Below, in pieces: positions 50,950 to 59,740 of a stretch of 64,000 nt of DNA. Below the pieces are notes generated by a model, which did not search any database, was not told the origin of the DNA, and was given only the letters and a program-made list of their open reading frames with translations. Origin of the DNA: Paenibacillus soyae (GTDB lineage: Bacteria; Bacillota; Bacilli; Paenibacillales; Paenibacillaceae); NCBI RefSeq assembly GCF_024623455.1, contig NZ_JANIPJ010000017.1, forward strand, positions 62,001-126,000. Direction: 5' to 3'. How positions within the stretch are numbered: the first letter of the stretch is position 1; every line of letters begins with the position of its first letter. The translations under genes and the position numbers were made by a program.

Positions 50950-51102
50950 AAAGCCGCCAAACCCACCAAACCCACCAAACACACCAAACCCACCAAAGCC
51001 ACCGAAGCCACCGAAGCCACCAAAGCCACCAAAGCCACCAAAGCCACCAAAACCACCAAAACCACCAAAACCACCAAAACCACCAAAGCCACCAAAACCA
51101 TA
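50950..51102. repeat. 9-nt VNTR, (AAAGCCACC)-type, about 17 copies
   Basis: Seventeen consecutive nine-base units of the form AAA(C/G/A)CCACC with few changes fill 153 bases; the units diverge mostly at the fourth base. In frame they would encode Lys-Ala-Thr or Lys-Thr-Thr triplets, but no supported start or family exists, so I treat the region as non-coding. Confidence 0.85.
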
Positions 51103-51438
51103 AATGCCTCAATACCCTCATTGCCTGAGGTGCCTGTATATTGCTTAATTCGGATAACTCCCTGAGTCGACGGGATAGTGAGCCAAATGAAAATGAGAAG
51201 TATCTTTTCATCAAACAAATCCAAATCCTGGAAAGCTATCTTCTGCTAATCGTTGCAAAACAGAAATAGGCCACGAACGGACGATTCGGATAAGCAGTGC
51301 TAGCGATGATACTGTGATCGGACAAATAGATCTTTGTTTATCTTTGAAAATTTATGTATTCAAATAAAAACAAAGATGATATACTCAGATCAAACAAAAA
51401 CAAAGCCATTATAAACAAACATTATCGGAGGTATGGTC
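51103..51438 (+). promoter_or_regulatory. rha operon control region with DeoR-type operator candidates
   Basis: The inverted repeat ATCTTTGTTT (51330-51339) and AAACAAAGAT (51368-51377) flanks the promoter region, with further AAACAAA-type words at 51392-51419 and a TATACT -10-like box at 51380-51385. DeoR-family regulators bind repeats of this type, and a DeoR gene is the fifth gene of this operon. The segment 51103-51320 shows nothing further that I can assign. Confidence 0.55.
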
Positions 51439-53508
51439 ATGGTGCAATCATTGTGGAACAAAGAAGCTGCGGATCAGCAGCAGGGAGGTCTGAACGAGCT
51501 CGTTTATCGCTCCAACCTAATCGGAACGGATCGCAGAGTGTGCAACTACGGCGGCGGCAATACATCCGCCAAGACGATCGTGCAGGATTTCCGCGGACGC
51601 GACGTCGAGGTCATGTATGTCAAAGGAAGCGGCTCCGACCTGGCAACAATGAAAGCGGGCAATTTCACAGGTCTGCGCATGGACGATATCCGTCCGCTGT
51701 TCGAGCGCGGCGAAATGTCGGACGAGGATATGGTCGCTTACCTGGCGAACTGCATGATCGACGCCAAGCATCCCCGCGCTTCCATCGAGACGCTGCTTCA
51801 CGCGTTCCTTCCATTCAAGCACGTGGACCATACGCATCCGGACGCGATTATCAGCCTGGCTTGCGCGGATAACGGCCGCCACTTGGCGGAGGAGATTTTC
51901 GGCAATCGTTTCGTATGGGTTCCTTACGTTCGTCCTGGCTTCACTTTGTCCAAAATGATCGCGGAAGGCGTACTGAACAACCCGAACGCCGAGCTCGTGG
52001 TCATGGAGAAGCATGGCCTCGTCACTTGGGGTGACACGTCGGAAGCTTGTTACGCCCAGACGATCAAAATCATCAACGAAGCGGAAGCGTTCATCGAAGC
52101 GCGCGTGAACGAAGCGAAGCTGTTCGGCGGCGCGCGTTTTGAATCGCTGCCGGAAGGGACGCGCAGAGCGATCGCGGCCGAAGTGATGCCGACGGTACGC
52201 GGCGCGGTCAGCGACGCTAAGAAAATGATCCTGTCCTTCGACGATGCCGACGACGTGCTGTCGTTCGTAAACGGTCAGGACTCCCCGGCGCTGTCCCAAG
52301 TCGGCGCGGCTTGCCCGGATCACCTGGTGCACACGAAGGTCGTTCCTCTCTTCATCGACTGGACGCCGAACGCGGACGACGTGGAAGGGCTGAAGGCGGC
52401 GCTGAAATCCGGCATCGCTTCTTACAAGGAGCAATACGCCGCGTACTTCGAGCGCAACAAGCATGAAGGCGACGTCATGTTCGAGGCTGCTCCGCGCGTT
52501 ATCCTGATTCCTGGCGTAGGCATGATCAACACGGGCAAGAGCTGGGCGATGTCCCAAGTGAGCGGTGCCCTGTACCACCGCGCGATCGCGGTTATGCGCG
52601 GCGCGACGGCGCTGGGCAGCTTCGTTTCCCTGAGCGAAAACGAATCCTATAATGTAGAATATTGGCCGCTCGAGCTTTACAAGCTGTCCCTGGCTCCTGC
52701 GGAAGCGGAATTCTCCCGCAAGGTGGCGTTCATTACGGGCGGCGCCGGCGGCATCGGCAGCGAAACGGCACGCCGCCTCGTATCGGAAGGCGCGCACGTC
52801 GTGCTCGCGGACCTCAATCTGGAAGGCGCGCAGAAGGTAGCCGCCGAAATTAACGAGAAGTACGGCGAAAATCGCGCGATCGCAGTTAAAATGGATGTAA
52901 CAAACGAAGAGCAAGTGGCGGCGGCATACGCGGAAACGGCGATTGCTTACGGCGGCGTCGACATTATCGTCAACAACGCGGGACTTGCGACCTCCAGCCC
53001 GTTCGACCAAACGTCGCTGAAGGAATGGAATTTGAACATGAACGTGCTCGGGACAGGATATTTCCTTGTTGCCCGCGAAGCATTTAAGCTGATGAAGACG
53101 CAAGGCATCGGCGGCAACATGGTATTCATCGGCTCCAAAAACTCCGTCTACGCCGGCAAAAACGCGACGGCTTACAGCTCGGCGAAAGCGCTCGAAGCTC
53201 ATCTGGCGCGCTGCGTCGCGGCGGAAGGCGGCGAGTTCGGCATCCGCGTCAACACGATTCTGCCGGACGCGATTCTGCAAGGCTCCGCGATCTGGAACGG
53301 AAGCTGGCGCAACGAGCGCGCAGCCGCTTACGGCATCGAGCCGGACCAATTGGAAGAGTACTACCGCAAGCGCACGACGCTGCTTGTTAACATCTATCCT
53401 CGCGACATCGCGGAAGGCATCGCGTTCTTCGCTTCGTCGAAAGCCGACAAAACGACGGGCTGCATGCTGACCATCGACGGCGGCGTGCCTGCCGCGTTCA
53501 CGCGCTAA
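51439..53508 (+). CDS. rhaE: Bifunctional rhamnulose-1-phosphate aldolase / lactaldehyde dehydrogenase (RhaEW)
   Basis: This 689-residue fusion has an N-terminal class II aldolase (HTHPDAIISLACADNG with metal histidines; VVMEKHGLVTWG) and a C-terminal short-chain dehydrogenase from ~residue 425 (FITGGAGGIGSETARRLV; catalytic SAK-type Tyr in TAYSSAKALEAH; NNAGLATSSPFDQ). In B. subtilis YuxG and relatives, the protein splits L-rhamnulose-1-phosphate to DHAP and L-lactaldehyde and oxidises the latter to L-lactate. The ATG at 51439 follows GGAGG at seven bases. First gene of the operon; the lactate formed can be used by LutABC encoded downstream. Confidence 0.93.
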   Translation: MVQSLWNKEAADQQQGGLNELVYRSNLIGTDRRVCNYGGGNTSAKTIVQDFRGRDVEVMYVKGSGSDLATMKAGNFTGLRMDDIRPLFERGEMSDEDMVAYLANCMIDAKHPRASIETLLHAFLPFKHVDHTHPDAIISLACADNGRHLAEEIFGNRFVWVPYVRPGFTLSKMIAEGVLNNPNAELVVMEKHGLVTWGDTSEACYAQTIKIINEAEAFIEARVNEAKLFGGARFESLPEGTRRAIAAEVMPTVRGAVSDAKKMILSFDDADDVLSFVNGQDSPALSQVGAACPDHLVHTKVVPLFIDWTPNADDVEGLKAALKSGIASYKEQYAAYFERNKHEGDVMFEAAPRVILIPGVGMINTGKSWAMSQVSGALYHRAIAVMRGATALGSFVSLSENESYNVEYWPLELYKLSLAPAEAEFSRKVAFITGGAGGIGSETARRLVSEGAHVVLADLNLEGAQKVAAEINEKYGENRAIAVKMDVTNEEQVAAAYAETAIAYGGVDIIVNNAGLATSSPFDQTSLKEWNLNMNVLGTGYFLVAREAFKLMKTQGIGGNMVFIGSKNSVYAGKNATAYSSAKALEAHLARCVAAEGGEFGIRVNTILPDAILQGSAIWNGSWRNERAAAYGIEPDQLEEYYRKRTTLLVNIYPRDIAEGIAFFASSKADKTTGCMLTIDGGVPAAFTR

Positions 53509-53520
53509 GAGGAGGCTGCC

Positions 53521-53892
53521 ATGTACCAGGCTTTGGGAGAGAAGCATTGGATCATTCCGGACGGGTTCATCCCTCCGGACAGCAGCGGCAATTTGACAAG
53601 TCACGAGTCCGTCTGCGTGCTTAATACGTCTTCGGAGGAAGCGATGTTATTGTTCACCGTTTTCTTCGAAGACCGCGAGCCGCTAGAGAATATGATGTTC
53701 GTCGTTCCGGCGAGGAGAACCAAGCACATCCGCACGTCCGCCCTGCATAAGGGCGGAACGGGCATTCCGGTCGGAGTGCCTTACGCGATCGAGGTGCGCA
53801 GCGACATTCCCGTCGTCGTGCAATACAGCCGTCTAGATTCCACTCAAGCGGAGAACGCGCTCATGTCGACGATGGCTTTTCCGATCAAATAA
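53521..53892 (+). CDS. ASRT-family (sensory rhodopsin transducer-like) small protein
   Basis: This 123-residue beta-rich protein resembles the Anabaena sensory rhodopsin transducer family (PF07100): WIIPDGFIPPDSSGNLTSHESVCVLNTSSEEAMLLFTVFFED and the C-terminal VVVQYSRLDSTQAENALMSTMAFP are typical. There is no rhodopsin gene in the window. It stands between rhaEW and rhaI and is only 12 bp from the former, so it is translated from the same mRNA. In Firmicutes such proteins occur in sugar operons; a sugar- or phosphate-sensing or binding role is possible but not established. Confidence 0.8.
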   Translation: MYQALGEKHWIIPDGFIPPDSSGNLTSHESVCVLNTSSEEAMLLFTVFFEDREPLENMMFVVPARRTKHIRTSALHKGGTGIPVGVPYAIEVRSDIPVVVQYSRLDSTQAENALMSTMAFPIK

Positions 53893-53924
53893 CTACTATT
53901 CATATAACGAGAGGGTGTGCAGGC

Positions 53925-55145
53925 ATGACAGATCGCGCATACGCGTTGTTCGAGGAGCAGCAGGCAGCAAGGGGCATTAATCTGGAGGAAGTGAAGGCGC
54001 GGCTGAAGGAGCTGCGCATCGAGACGCCTTCCTGGGGCTACGGCGATTCCGGCACCCGGTTCAAGGTGTTTCAGAAGGAAGGCGTGCCGCGCGACCCGTT
54101 CGAGAAATTCGAGGACGCCGCTCAGGTTCATAAGCTGACGGGCCTTGCGCCCTCGGTCGCGATCCATATTCCGTGGGATAAGGTGGACGACTACGGCAAG
54201 CTGAGAGCGCATGCGGAGAATTTGGGACTCTCGATCGGAGCGGTCAACCCGAACCTGTTCCAGGAAGACGATTACATGCTCGGCAGCGTAACGAACTCGG
54301 ACGCGGCCATCCGCCGCAAAGCGACGGATCACCTTCTGGAGTGCGTGGACATTGCCAAGGAAACCGGCTCCCGCGATCTCAGCCTTTGGTTCGCGGACGG
54401 CACCAACTACCCGGGACAAGGCAGCATCCGGAAGCGGAAGGGCTGGATGCAGGACTCTTTGACGGAGATGTATAAAGCGCTTACTCCGGAGATGCGGATG
54501 CTGATCGAATACAAATGCTTCGAGCCTGCGTTCTATCATACGGATCTCGCGGACTGGGGCATGGCGTACAATATGGCGCTTAAGCTCGGCCCTCAAGCGG
54601 AGGTGCTCGTCGATACCGGCCATCATCTGCCGGGCGCGAACATCGAGCATATCGTGGCGTACCTGATCGACGAGAAGAGGCTCGGCGGCTTCCACTTCAA
54701 CAGCCGGAAGTACGCGGACGACGACTTGATCGTGGGTTCGGTCAACCCTTACGAGCTTTTCCTTATCTTCTATCAGATCTTAAGCGCGGCAAGCGACGGC
54801 GACGCCGGCATTCGCAGCTGCGTCAGCAATATCGCCTATATGATCGACCAATCGCATAACATCGAGCAGAAAATTCCGGCCATGCTGCGTTCCGTGCTGA
54901 ACGTGCAGACGCAATACGCCAAGGCTTTGCTGGTCAACCATGAAGAGGTTGAAGAAGCGGCCAACCGCCATGACGTGCTCGCGGCCGAGCATGCCGTGCG
55001 CAGCGCGTTCGAATTCGACGTGACGCCTCTGCTGCACGTCCTGCGCGAAGAACAAGGCTTGCCTCTTGATCCGATGAAAGCGTACCTGTCCAGCGGCTAT
55101 GGCAATGGCATTCTCGCCCGCGGCAAGGGAGGTGCAAGCTGGTGA
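53925..55145 (+). CDS. rhaI: L-rhamnose isomerase (RhaI type)
   Basis: This 406-residue TIM-barrel isomerase converts L-rhamnose to L-rhamnulose. It matches the Pseudomonas stutzeri type of L-rhamnose isomerase (around 420 residues): RIETPSWGYGDSGTRFKVFQ, GAVNPNLFQEDDYMLGSVTN, SRDLSLWFADGTNYPGQG, LIEYKCFEPAFYHTD (metal Glu), and VDTGHHLPGANIEHIV (metal Asp/His). GAGAGGGTG precedes the ATG. This type differs from E. coli RhaA. It overlaps rhaB by four bases. Confidence 0.92.
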   Translation: MTDRAYALFEEQQAARGINLEEVKARLKELRIETPSWGYGDSGTRFKVFQKEGVPRDPFEKFEDAAQVHKLTGLAPSVAIHIPWDKVDDYGKLRAHAENLGLSIGAVNPNLFQEDDYMLGSVTNSDAAIRRKATDHLLECVDIAKETGSRDLSLWFADGTNYPGQGSIRKRKGWMQDSLTEMYKALTPEMRMLIEYKCFEPAFYHTDLADWGMAYNMALKLGPQAEVLVDTGHHLPGANIEHIVAYLIDEKRLGGFHFNSRKYADDDLIVGSVNPYELFLIFYQILSAASDGDAGIRSCVSNIAYMIDQSHNIEQKIPAMLRSVLNVQTQYAKALLVNHEEVEEAANRHDVLAAEHAVRSAFEFDVTPLLHVLREEQGLPLDPMKAYLSSGYGNGILARGKGGASW

Positions 55146-56623
55146 CGCACGTACTCGCCTTCGACCTCGGCGCAAGCAGCGGCAGGGCGATGCTCGGCCG
55201 GCTTGTAGACGGCAAGATCGAAATCGAAGAGCTTCACCGGTTTTCCAACGATCCCGTTCAGGCGGGGGGCCGCCTGCACTGGGATATTCTGCGGCTCCTC
55301 CATGAGCTGAAGCAGAGCCTTCTGAAGGCGAAGCATCGCGGCGTCGTGATCGACAGCATCGGCATCGACACCTGGGGCGTCGACTTCGGCATGCTCGACC
55401 GAAGCGGCGAACTCCTGGGCAATCCGATCCATTACCGGGATCCGCATACGAACGGGAAGATGGAGAGCGTGTTCGAGAAGGTGCCCGCGGAGGAAGTATT
55501 CGCCCGCACCGGCATTCAGTTCATGTCGATCAACACGCTCTATCAGCTCGCGTCCTTGAGTGACGCCGGCTCGGTGCTGGTCAGGGAGGGCCGGGAATTT
55601 CTAATGATTCCGGCGCTCCTCCGGTATTACTTAACGGGAGAGAAGCACAACGAGTTCTCGCTCGCGACGACGACGCAAATGTTCAATCCGCTTTCGGGCG
55701 ATTGGGACGGCAGGCTGCTGGAGGCGATCGGCGTCGACCCCGCGCTGTTCGCCCCCGTCGTTCAGCCGGGTACCCGAGTCGGCCGGCTTAGCAGCGCGTT
55801 ATGCGAGGAATTGGGCATTGAGTCGGCGCCGGTTATCGCGGTAGCCGAGCATGACACGGGCTCCGCCGTCGCGGCCGTGCCGGCGAAGGAGCAAGCTTTT
55901 GCTTACCTCAGCTGCGGCACCTGGTCGCTGATCGGCACGGAGGTTGCCGAGCCGGTGCTGACCGAGAGGGCGCGGGAGCTTAATTTCACGAACGAAGGCG
56001 GCGTATATGGAACTTACCGGCTGCTGAAGAACATCATGGGGCTTTGGATTTTGCAAGAATGCAGAAGGGCTTGGGAGCGCGAAGGCCATAGCTATTCGTT
56101 CCCGGAGCTCGTGCAGCTGGCTTCCGCGGCGGAGCCGTTCGCGGCTTTCATCGACGTCGACGACGAGCTGTTCCTGCAGCCGGGCGACATGGCCGCCCAG
56201 ATTCGCGCTTACTGCGCCCGGACGGGCCAGAAGGCGCCGGAAGGACCCGGCGCTTACGTCCGGGCGATTCTGGAAGGCCTCGCGTTCAAATACCGCCATG
56301 CGCTCGAGCAAACCGAGGAGCTGGCCGGAGTCCAATTCGGCGGACTGCATATGGTCGGGGGCGGCATTCAGAACACGCTGCTCTGCCAATGGACGGCGAA
56401 CGCGATCGGCAAGACGGTATGGGCGGGCCCCACGGAGGGGAGCGCGATCGGCAATATGCTGGTACAATGGATTACAAACGGCGATTTGAAGGATATTTGG
56501 GAAGCTCGCCGCGCCGTATCGGAATCGTTCCCTGTGACGGTCTACGAACCAGGCGAACGGGAATCGTGGAATTCCGCGTACGATACGTTCAAAGCGAAAA
56601 CGGGACTAATCGATTCGATATAG
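55142..56623 (+). CDS. rhaB: L-rhamnulokinase
   Basis: This 493-residue FGGY-family kinase phosphorylates L-rhamnulose at O-1. Motifs are HVLAFDLGASSGRAMLGRL (ATP phosphate loop), SIGIDTWGVDFGMLDRSG, AEHDTGSAVAAVP, SCGTWSLIGTE, and the C-terminal GGLHMVGGGIQNTLLCQWTANA. It starts at GTG 55142, overlapping the rhaI stop; GGGAGGTG lies upstream. Because the fucose operon lacks a kinase, RhaB might also act on L-fuculose (inference). Confidence 0.93.
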   Translation: MTHVLAFDLGASSGRAMLGRLVDGKIEIEELHRFSNDPVQAGGRLHWDILRLLHELKQSLLKAKHRGVVIDSIGIDTWGVDFGMLDRSGELLGNPIHYRDPHTNGKMESVFEKVPAEEVFARTGIQFMSINTLYQLASLSDAGSVLVREGREFLMIPALLRYYLTGEKHNEFSLATTTQMFNPLSGDWDGRLLEAIGVDPALFAPVVQPGTRVGRLSSALCEELGIESAPVIAVAEHDTGSAVAAVPAKEQAFAYLSCGTWSLIGTEVAEPVLTERARELNFTNEGGVYGTYRLLKNIMGLWILQECRRAWEREGHSYSFPELVQLASAAEPFAAFIDVDDELFLQPGDMAAQIRAYCARTGQKAPEGPGAYVRAILEGLAFKYRHALEQTEELAGVQFGGLHMVGGGIQNTLLCQWTANAIGKTVWAGPTEGSAIGNMLVQWITNGDLKDIWEARRAVSESFPVTVYEPGERESWNSAYDTFKAKTGLIDSI

Positions 56624-56652
56624 AATTCATGAGGCAGGAGTCGAGGTTGGTT

Positions 56653-57411
56653 ATGCTGGTAGCGGAGCGGTACGACAAAATTGTAGGATTGGTGAATGAA
56701 AGAGGCAGCATCCGCGTAACGGAGCTGAGCGAGCTGTGCGGCGTAACGGAAGAGACGATCCGGCGGGATCTGGATCGGCTCGAGCAAGCGGGCCGCCTGC
56801 GGCGCTCGCACGGAGGCGCCGTCAGCGTCAGGGACGGCCAGCCGGAGACGCCTTATTTCGAACGCGAAGTGGCGCATGCCGACGAGAAACGAAGAATTGC
56901 CGAGGAAGCGGTCAAGCTGATCGAGCCGAAGCAGCGGATCTTGCTGGACGCAAGCTCGACGGCGTGGTATATGGCGGCGAATATGCCGGATATTCCGCTT
57001 ACCGTGCTGACCAACTCGATCAAGGTGGCGGTCGAGCTCTCCTCCAAGGAGCGCATCGAAGTCATCTCGACCGGGGGCATTCTGGCAGCCCGCAGCCTAT
57101 CTTACGTCGGACCGCTCGCCGAACGTTCGCTGGATGCTTATCATGTCGACAAAGCGTTCCTCTCCTGCAAGGGAGTCCATCTGGAGCGGGGGGCCAGCGA
57201 ATCGAACGAGCTGCAGGCGCGCATCAAGCAGCGCATGACGGGCATGGCCGATCAGGTCATTCTGCTCGCCGATTCCAGCAAATTCGGCGTTCAAGCGTTC
57301 ACGCATGTGGCCGATTTGAACCAAATTCATGTCATCATCACGGATGACGGATTATCTCGGGAGCATGCGGACGGTCTTCGTGACCGCGGCATCGCCCTGA
57401 TGACCGTGTGA
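56653..57411 (+). CDS. rhaR: DeoR-family regulator of the rhamnose operon
   Basis: This 252-residue regulator has the DeoR HTH (RYDKIVGLVNERGSIRVTELSELCGVTEETIRRDLDRLEQAG) and C-terminal DeoR sensor domain with phosphosugar-isomerase-like fold (DASSTAWYMAANMPDIPLTVLTNS; SCKGVHLERGASESNE). The ATG at 56653 follows GAGG at six bases; the long open frame to 56389 overlaps rhaB and is rejected. It lies inside the operon and probably represses it, the inducer being a rhamnose-derived phosphate. A terminator follows it, separating lutABC. Confidence 0.9.
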   Translation: MLVAERYDKIVGLVNERGSIRVTELSELCGVTEETIRRDLDRLEQAGRLRRSHGGAVSVRDGQPETPYFEREVAHADEKRRIAEEAVKLIEPKQRILLDASSTAWYMAANMPDIPLTVLTNSIKVAVELSSKERIEVISTGGILAARSLSYVGPLAERSLDAYHVDKAFLSCKGVHLERGASESNELQARIKQRMTGMADQVILLADSSKFGVQAFTHVADLNQIHVIITDDGLSREHADGLRDRGIALMTV

Positions 57412-57424
57412 CGCAAGTTTTTTT

Positions 57425-57462
57425 GGCGCCGGCTTCGGTTTAGGGGAAGCGCGGCGCTTTTT
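57425..57462 (+). terminator. Intrinsic terminator between rhaR and lutA
   Basis: GCGCCG-GCTT pairs with AAGC-GCGGCGC; TTTTTC follows. Some read-through may still couple lutABC to the rha genes. Confidence 0.75.
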
Positions 57463-57494
57463 CATACCTGATCTAACAGACTGAGGTGAGGCGT

Positions 57495-58223
57495 TTGAAA
57501 GTTTCCTTGTTCGTGACATGCTTAAGCGACAACATCTACCCCAAGGTAACCGAAGCGATGGCGCGCCTGCTAGCGCGTCTGGGCGTCGAGGTGAGCTTCC
57601 CGCCCGGGCAAACCTGCTGCGGGCAGCCGGCCTACAACAGCGGTTATTGGAAGCAAGCCAGGGAATCGGCATTGACGCTGCTTGACGCGTTCGAAGACAG
57701 CGACTTCGTCATTTCGCCGTCCGGCTCCTGTACCGGCATGATCCACCATTACTCGAAGCTGTTCGAGAACGAGCCCGAGCAGCTGGAGAGGACGGCCCGG
57801 CTGCAGAGCAAAAGCTACGAGTTTACGCAATTTCTCGTGAACGTGCTCGGCGTAACGGACCTGGGAGCCGTATTCCCCCGTAAGGTGACGTATCATCCCT
57901 CCTGCCACGGCAGCCGGATTCTCGGCGTGAAGGAAGAGCCGATGCGGCTGATGAAAGACGTGCGCGGGCTCGAGCTGGTGCCGCTGCCGTTCGCCGAGGA
58001 CTGCTGCGGCTTCGGCGGCACGTTCGCCGTTAAGATGGCGGATATTTCCGGCGCGATGGTGACCGAGAAGGCGGCCCACGTCCTGGAGACGGAGGCGGAG
58101 GTGCTCGTCGGACTCGACATGGCCTGCCTCATGAACATCGCGGGCAACCTTCGGTTCCGCGGCGAGAAAGTGCGAGTCATGCATCTGGCGGAATTGCTGT
58201 ACGAAGGGGTGAAGGGAGCATGA
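57495..58223 (+). CDS. lutA: Lactate utilization protein A
   Basis: This 242-residue protein has two cysteine-rich CCG domains (TCCGQPAYNSG and DCCGFGGTFAVK, with upstream YHPSCHGSRILG). It is the LutA/YkgE subunit of the Fe-S L-lactate oxidation complex. I chose the TTG at 57495 because TGAGGTG lies six bases upstream and it gives the family start MKVSLFVTCLSDNIYP. It overlaps lutB by four bases. It sits 75 bp after rhaR behind a terminator; the placement just after an operon that makes L-lactate is meaningful. Confidence 0.92.
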   Translation: MKVSLFVTCLSDNIYPKVTEAMARLLARLGVEVSFPPGQTCCGQPAYNSGYWKQARESALTLLDAFEDSDFVISPSGSCTGMIHHYSKLFENEPEQLERTARLQSKSYEFTQFLVNVLGVTDLGAVFPRKVTYHPSCHGSRILGVKEEPMRLMKDVRGLELVPLPFAEDCCGFGGTFAVKMADISGAMVTEKAAHVLETEAEVLVGLDMACLMNIAGNLRFRGEKVRVMHLAELLYEGVKGA

Positions 58224-59740
58224 GCGGTCCGGTAAAAGGCGGCGCGACGGTCAAAGCGCGAGCGGAGCTGGCGCTGAACGACGAGTTTCTGCGCAAAGCG
58301 GTCCGTTTCACGACGGAGCGTCTGCGGAACGGCAAGAAAAAGGCGTCCGAGGAGCACGGCAACTGGGAAGAATGGCGGGAGCGCGGCCGGCAGATCCGGC
58401 TTCATACGATCGCCCATCTGGATTATTATTTGAACTTGTTCGTGAATAACGCCCGGGCGAACGGCGTGCATGTCCATTTTGCCGAGACGGCCGAAGAAGC
58501 GGTTAAGCTGACGCTCGATATCGCGAAGCATTCGGGAGCCAGGTCCGTCGTGAAATCGAAGTCGATGGTGACGGAGGAGCTGCATCTGAATCACGCGCTC
58601 GATTCCATCGGCGTGGAAGCGATCGAAACGGATCTTGGCGAATACATTATCCAGCTGGCTGGCGAGATGCCGTCGCATATCGTTATTCCGGCGATTCACA
58701 AGAACAGATACCAGATCGCGGAGCTGCTTTCGAAGGAAGCGGGCTACGAGCTGCCGCCGGATACGACGGCGCTGGCCGGCTTCGTCCGCAAGAAGCTCCG
58801 GGAGAAGTTCCTCGAGGCGGACATCGGCATGACCGGCTGCAACTTCGCCATCGCGGAGACGGGCTCCATGGTGCTGTTCGAGAACGAAGGCAACGCGCGC
58901 ATGGTCAGCACCGTGCCGAAGACGCAGGTCACGCTGATGGGCATGGAACGCATCATTCCGTCCTGGTCGGACCTCGAAGTGATGGCGACGCTTCTGCCGC
59001 GCTCCGCGACGGGACAGAAGCTGACGATGTACATGTCCGGCATTACGGGCCCTCGCCGTAGCGGCGACGCGGACGGGCCGGAGGAAATGCACATCATCAT
59101 CGTCGACAACGGACGCTCCCTGCAGCTCGGCGACCCCGAGTTCCAGGAGCTGCTTAACTGCATTCGCTGCGGCGCCTGTCTGAACGCCTGCCCGGTGTAC
59201 CGGCATATCGGCGGCCACGCGTACGGCAGCACGTACAGCGGCCCGATCGGCGCGGTGCTCACGCCGTCCCTGAACAAGAACATCGCGGAATGGGACGATA
59301 TCGCGAACGCCTCCAGCTTGTGCGGCGCCTGCTATGAAGCGTGCCCCGTCAAAATTCCGCTGCACGACATGCTTGTCTACCTGCGCCGCCGCAAGGTAGA
59401 GAGCGGCCACGGCAACAAGCTGGAGTCGATCGGCATGCAGGGCTTCGCCTCCGTCATGGGCAGCGCGAAGCGGATGAGCGGCATCGTGAAGCTCGGCAAG
59501 CTGGGGCAGAAGCTGGTCGCGAAGGACGGCGAAATCCGGCTCAAGCTCGGCCCGCTGAAGGGCTGGAACACCTACCGCGTCACGCCGAGTCTGCCGAAGG
59601 AGGCGTTCCGCGACCAGTGGCCGACGCTAGAGAGCGAGCTGAGGAACGAGCTTCGCGAGATGAAGCCGGATATGCTGGAACGCATGAAACAAGTGGCTGA
59701 GCGGCAAAAACAAGGCGGAGGAGGGGGACATCATGGCTAA
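58220..59740 (+). CDS. lutB: Lactate utilization iron-sulfur protein B
   Basis: This 506-residue subunit has the N-terminal LUD domain (NNARANGVHVHFAETAEEAVKL; SMVTEELHLNHAL; GCNFAIAETGSMVLFENEGN) and two 4Fe-4S motifs, CIRCGACLNACPVYR and CGACYEACPVKIPLH. In B. subtilis, LutABC supports growth on L-lactate, oxidising it to pyruvate in the cytoplasm. The start overlaps lutA by four bases; the stop overlaps lutC by eight. Confidence 0.95.
   Translation: MSGPVKGGATVKARAELALNDEFLRKAVRFTTERLRNGKKKASEEHGNWEEWRERGRQIRLHTIAHLDYYLNLFVNNARANGVHVHFAETAEEAVKLTLDIAKHSGARSVVKSKSMVTEELHLNHALDSIGVEAIETDLGEYIIQLAGEMPSHIVIPAIHKNRYQIAELLSKEAGYELPPDTTALAGFVRKKLREKFLEADIGMTGCNFAIAETGSMVLFENEGNARMVSTVPKTQVTLMGMERIIPSWSDLEVMATLLPRSATGQKLTMYMSGITGPRRSGDADGPEEMHIIIVDNGRSLQLGDPEFQELLNCIRCGACLNACPVYRHIGGHAYGSTYSGPIGAVLTPSLNKNIAEWDDIANASSLCGACYEACPVKIPLHDMLVYLRRRKVESGHGNKLESIGMQGFASVMGSAKRMSGIVKLGKLGQKLVAKDGEIRLKLGPLKGWNTYRVTPSLPKEAFRDQWPTLESELRNELREMKPDMLERMKQVAERQKQGGGGGHHG

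Noticed and set aside
50488..51165. 225-codon open frame (plus) through both repeat arrays, ending in Lys-Ala-Thr/Lys-Thr-Thr repeats
   Set aside because: No ribosome binding site; it begins within the terminator of the ArsR-like gene and exists because nine-base repeats keep frames open. The minus-strand frames over the same repeat (Leu-Val or Trp-rich) are rejected for the same reason.
51517..53604. Long minus-strand open frame (695 codons) opposite rhaEW
   Set aside because: It is antisense to a well-recognised gene, has Arg/His-rich low-similarity content, and comes from codon bias in GC-rich DNA.
53893..53924. Missing gene or frameshift between the ASRT-like gene and rhaI
   Set aside because: The 32 bases hold only a ribosome binding site; both flanking proteins are full length.
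56389..56652. N-terminal extension of the DeoR regulator overlapping rhaB
   Set aside because: No ribosome binding site for it; the DeoR domain starts at residue ~1 of the ATG at 56653, which has GAGG six bases upstream.
57893..59410. 505-codon minus-strand frame opposite lutA-lutB
   Set aside because: Shadow frame; LutA and LutB motifs are all in the plus frames with overlapping starts.
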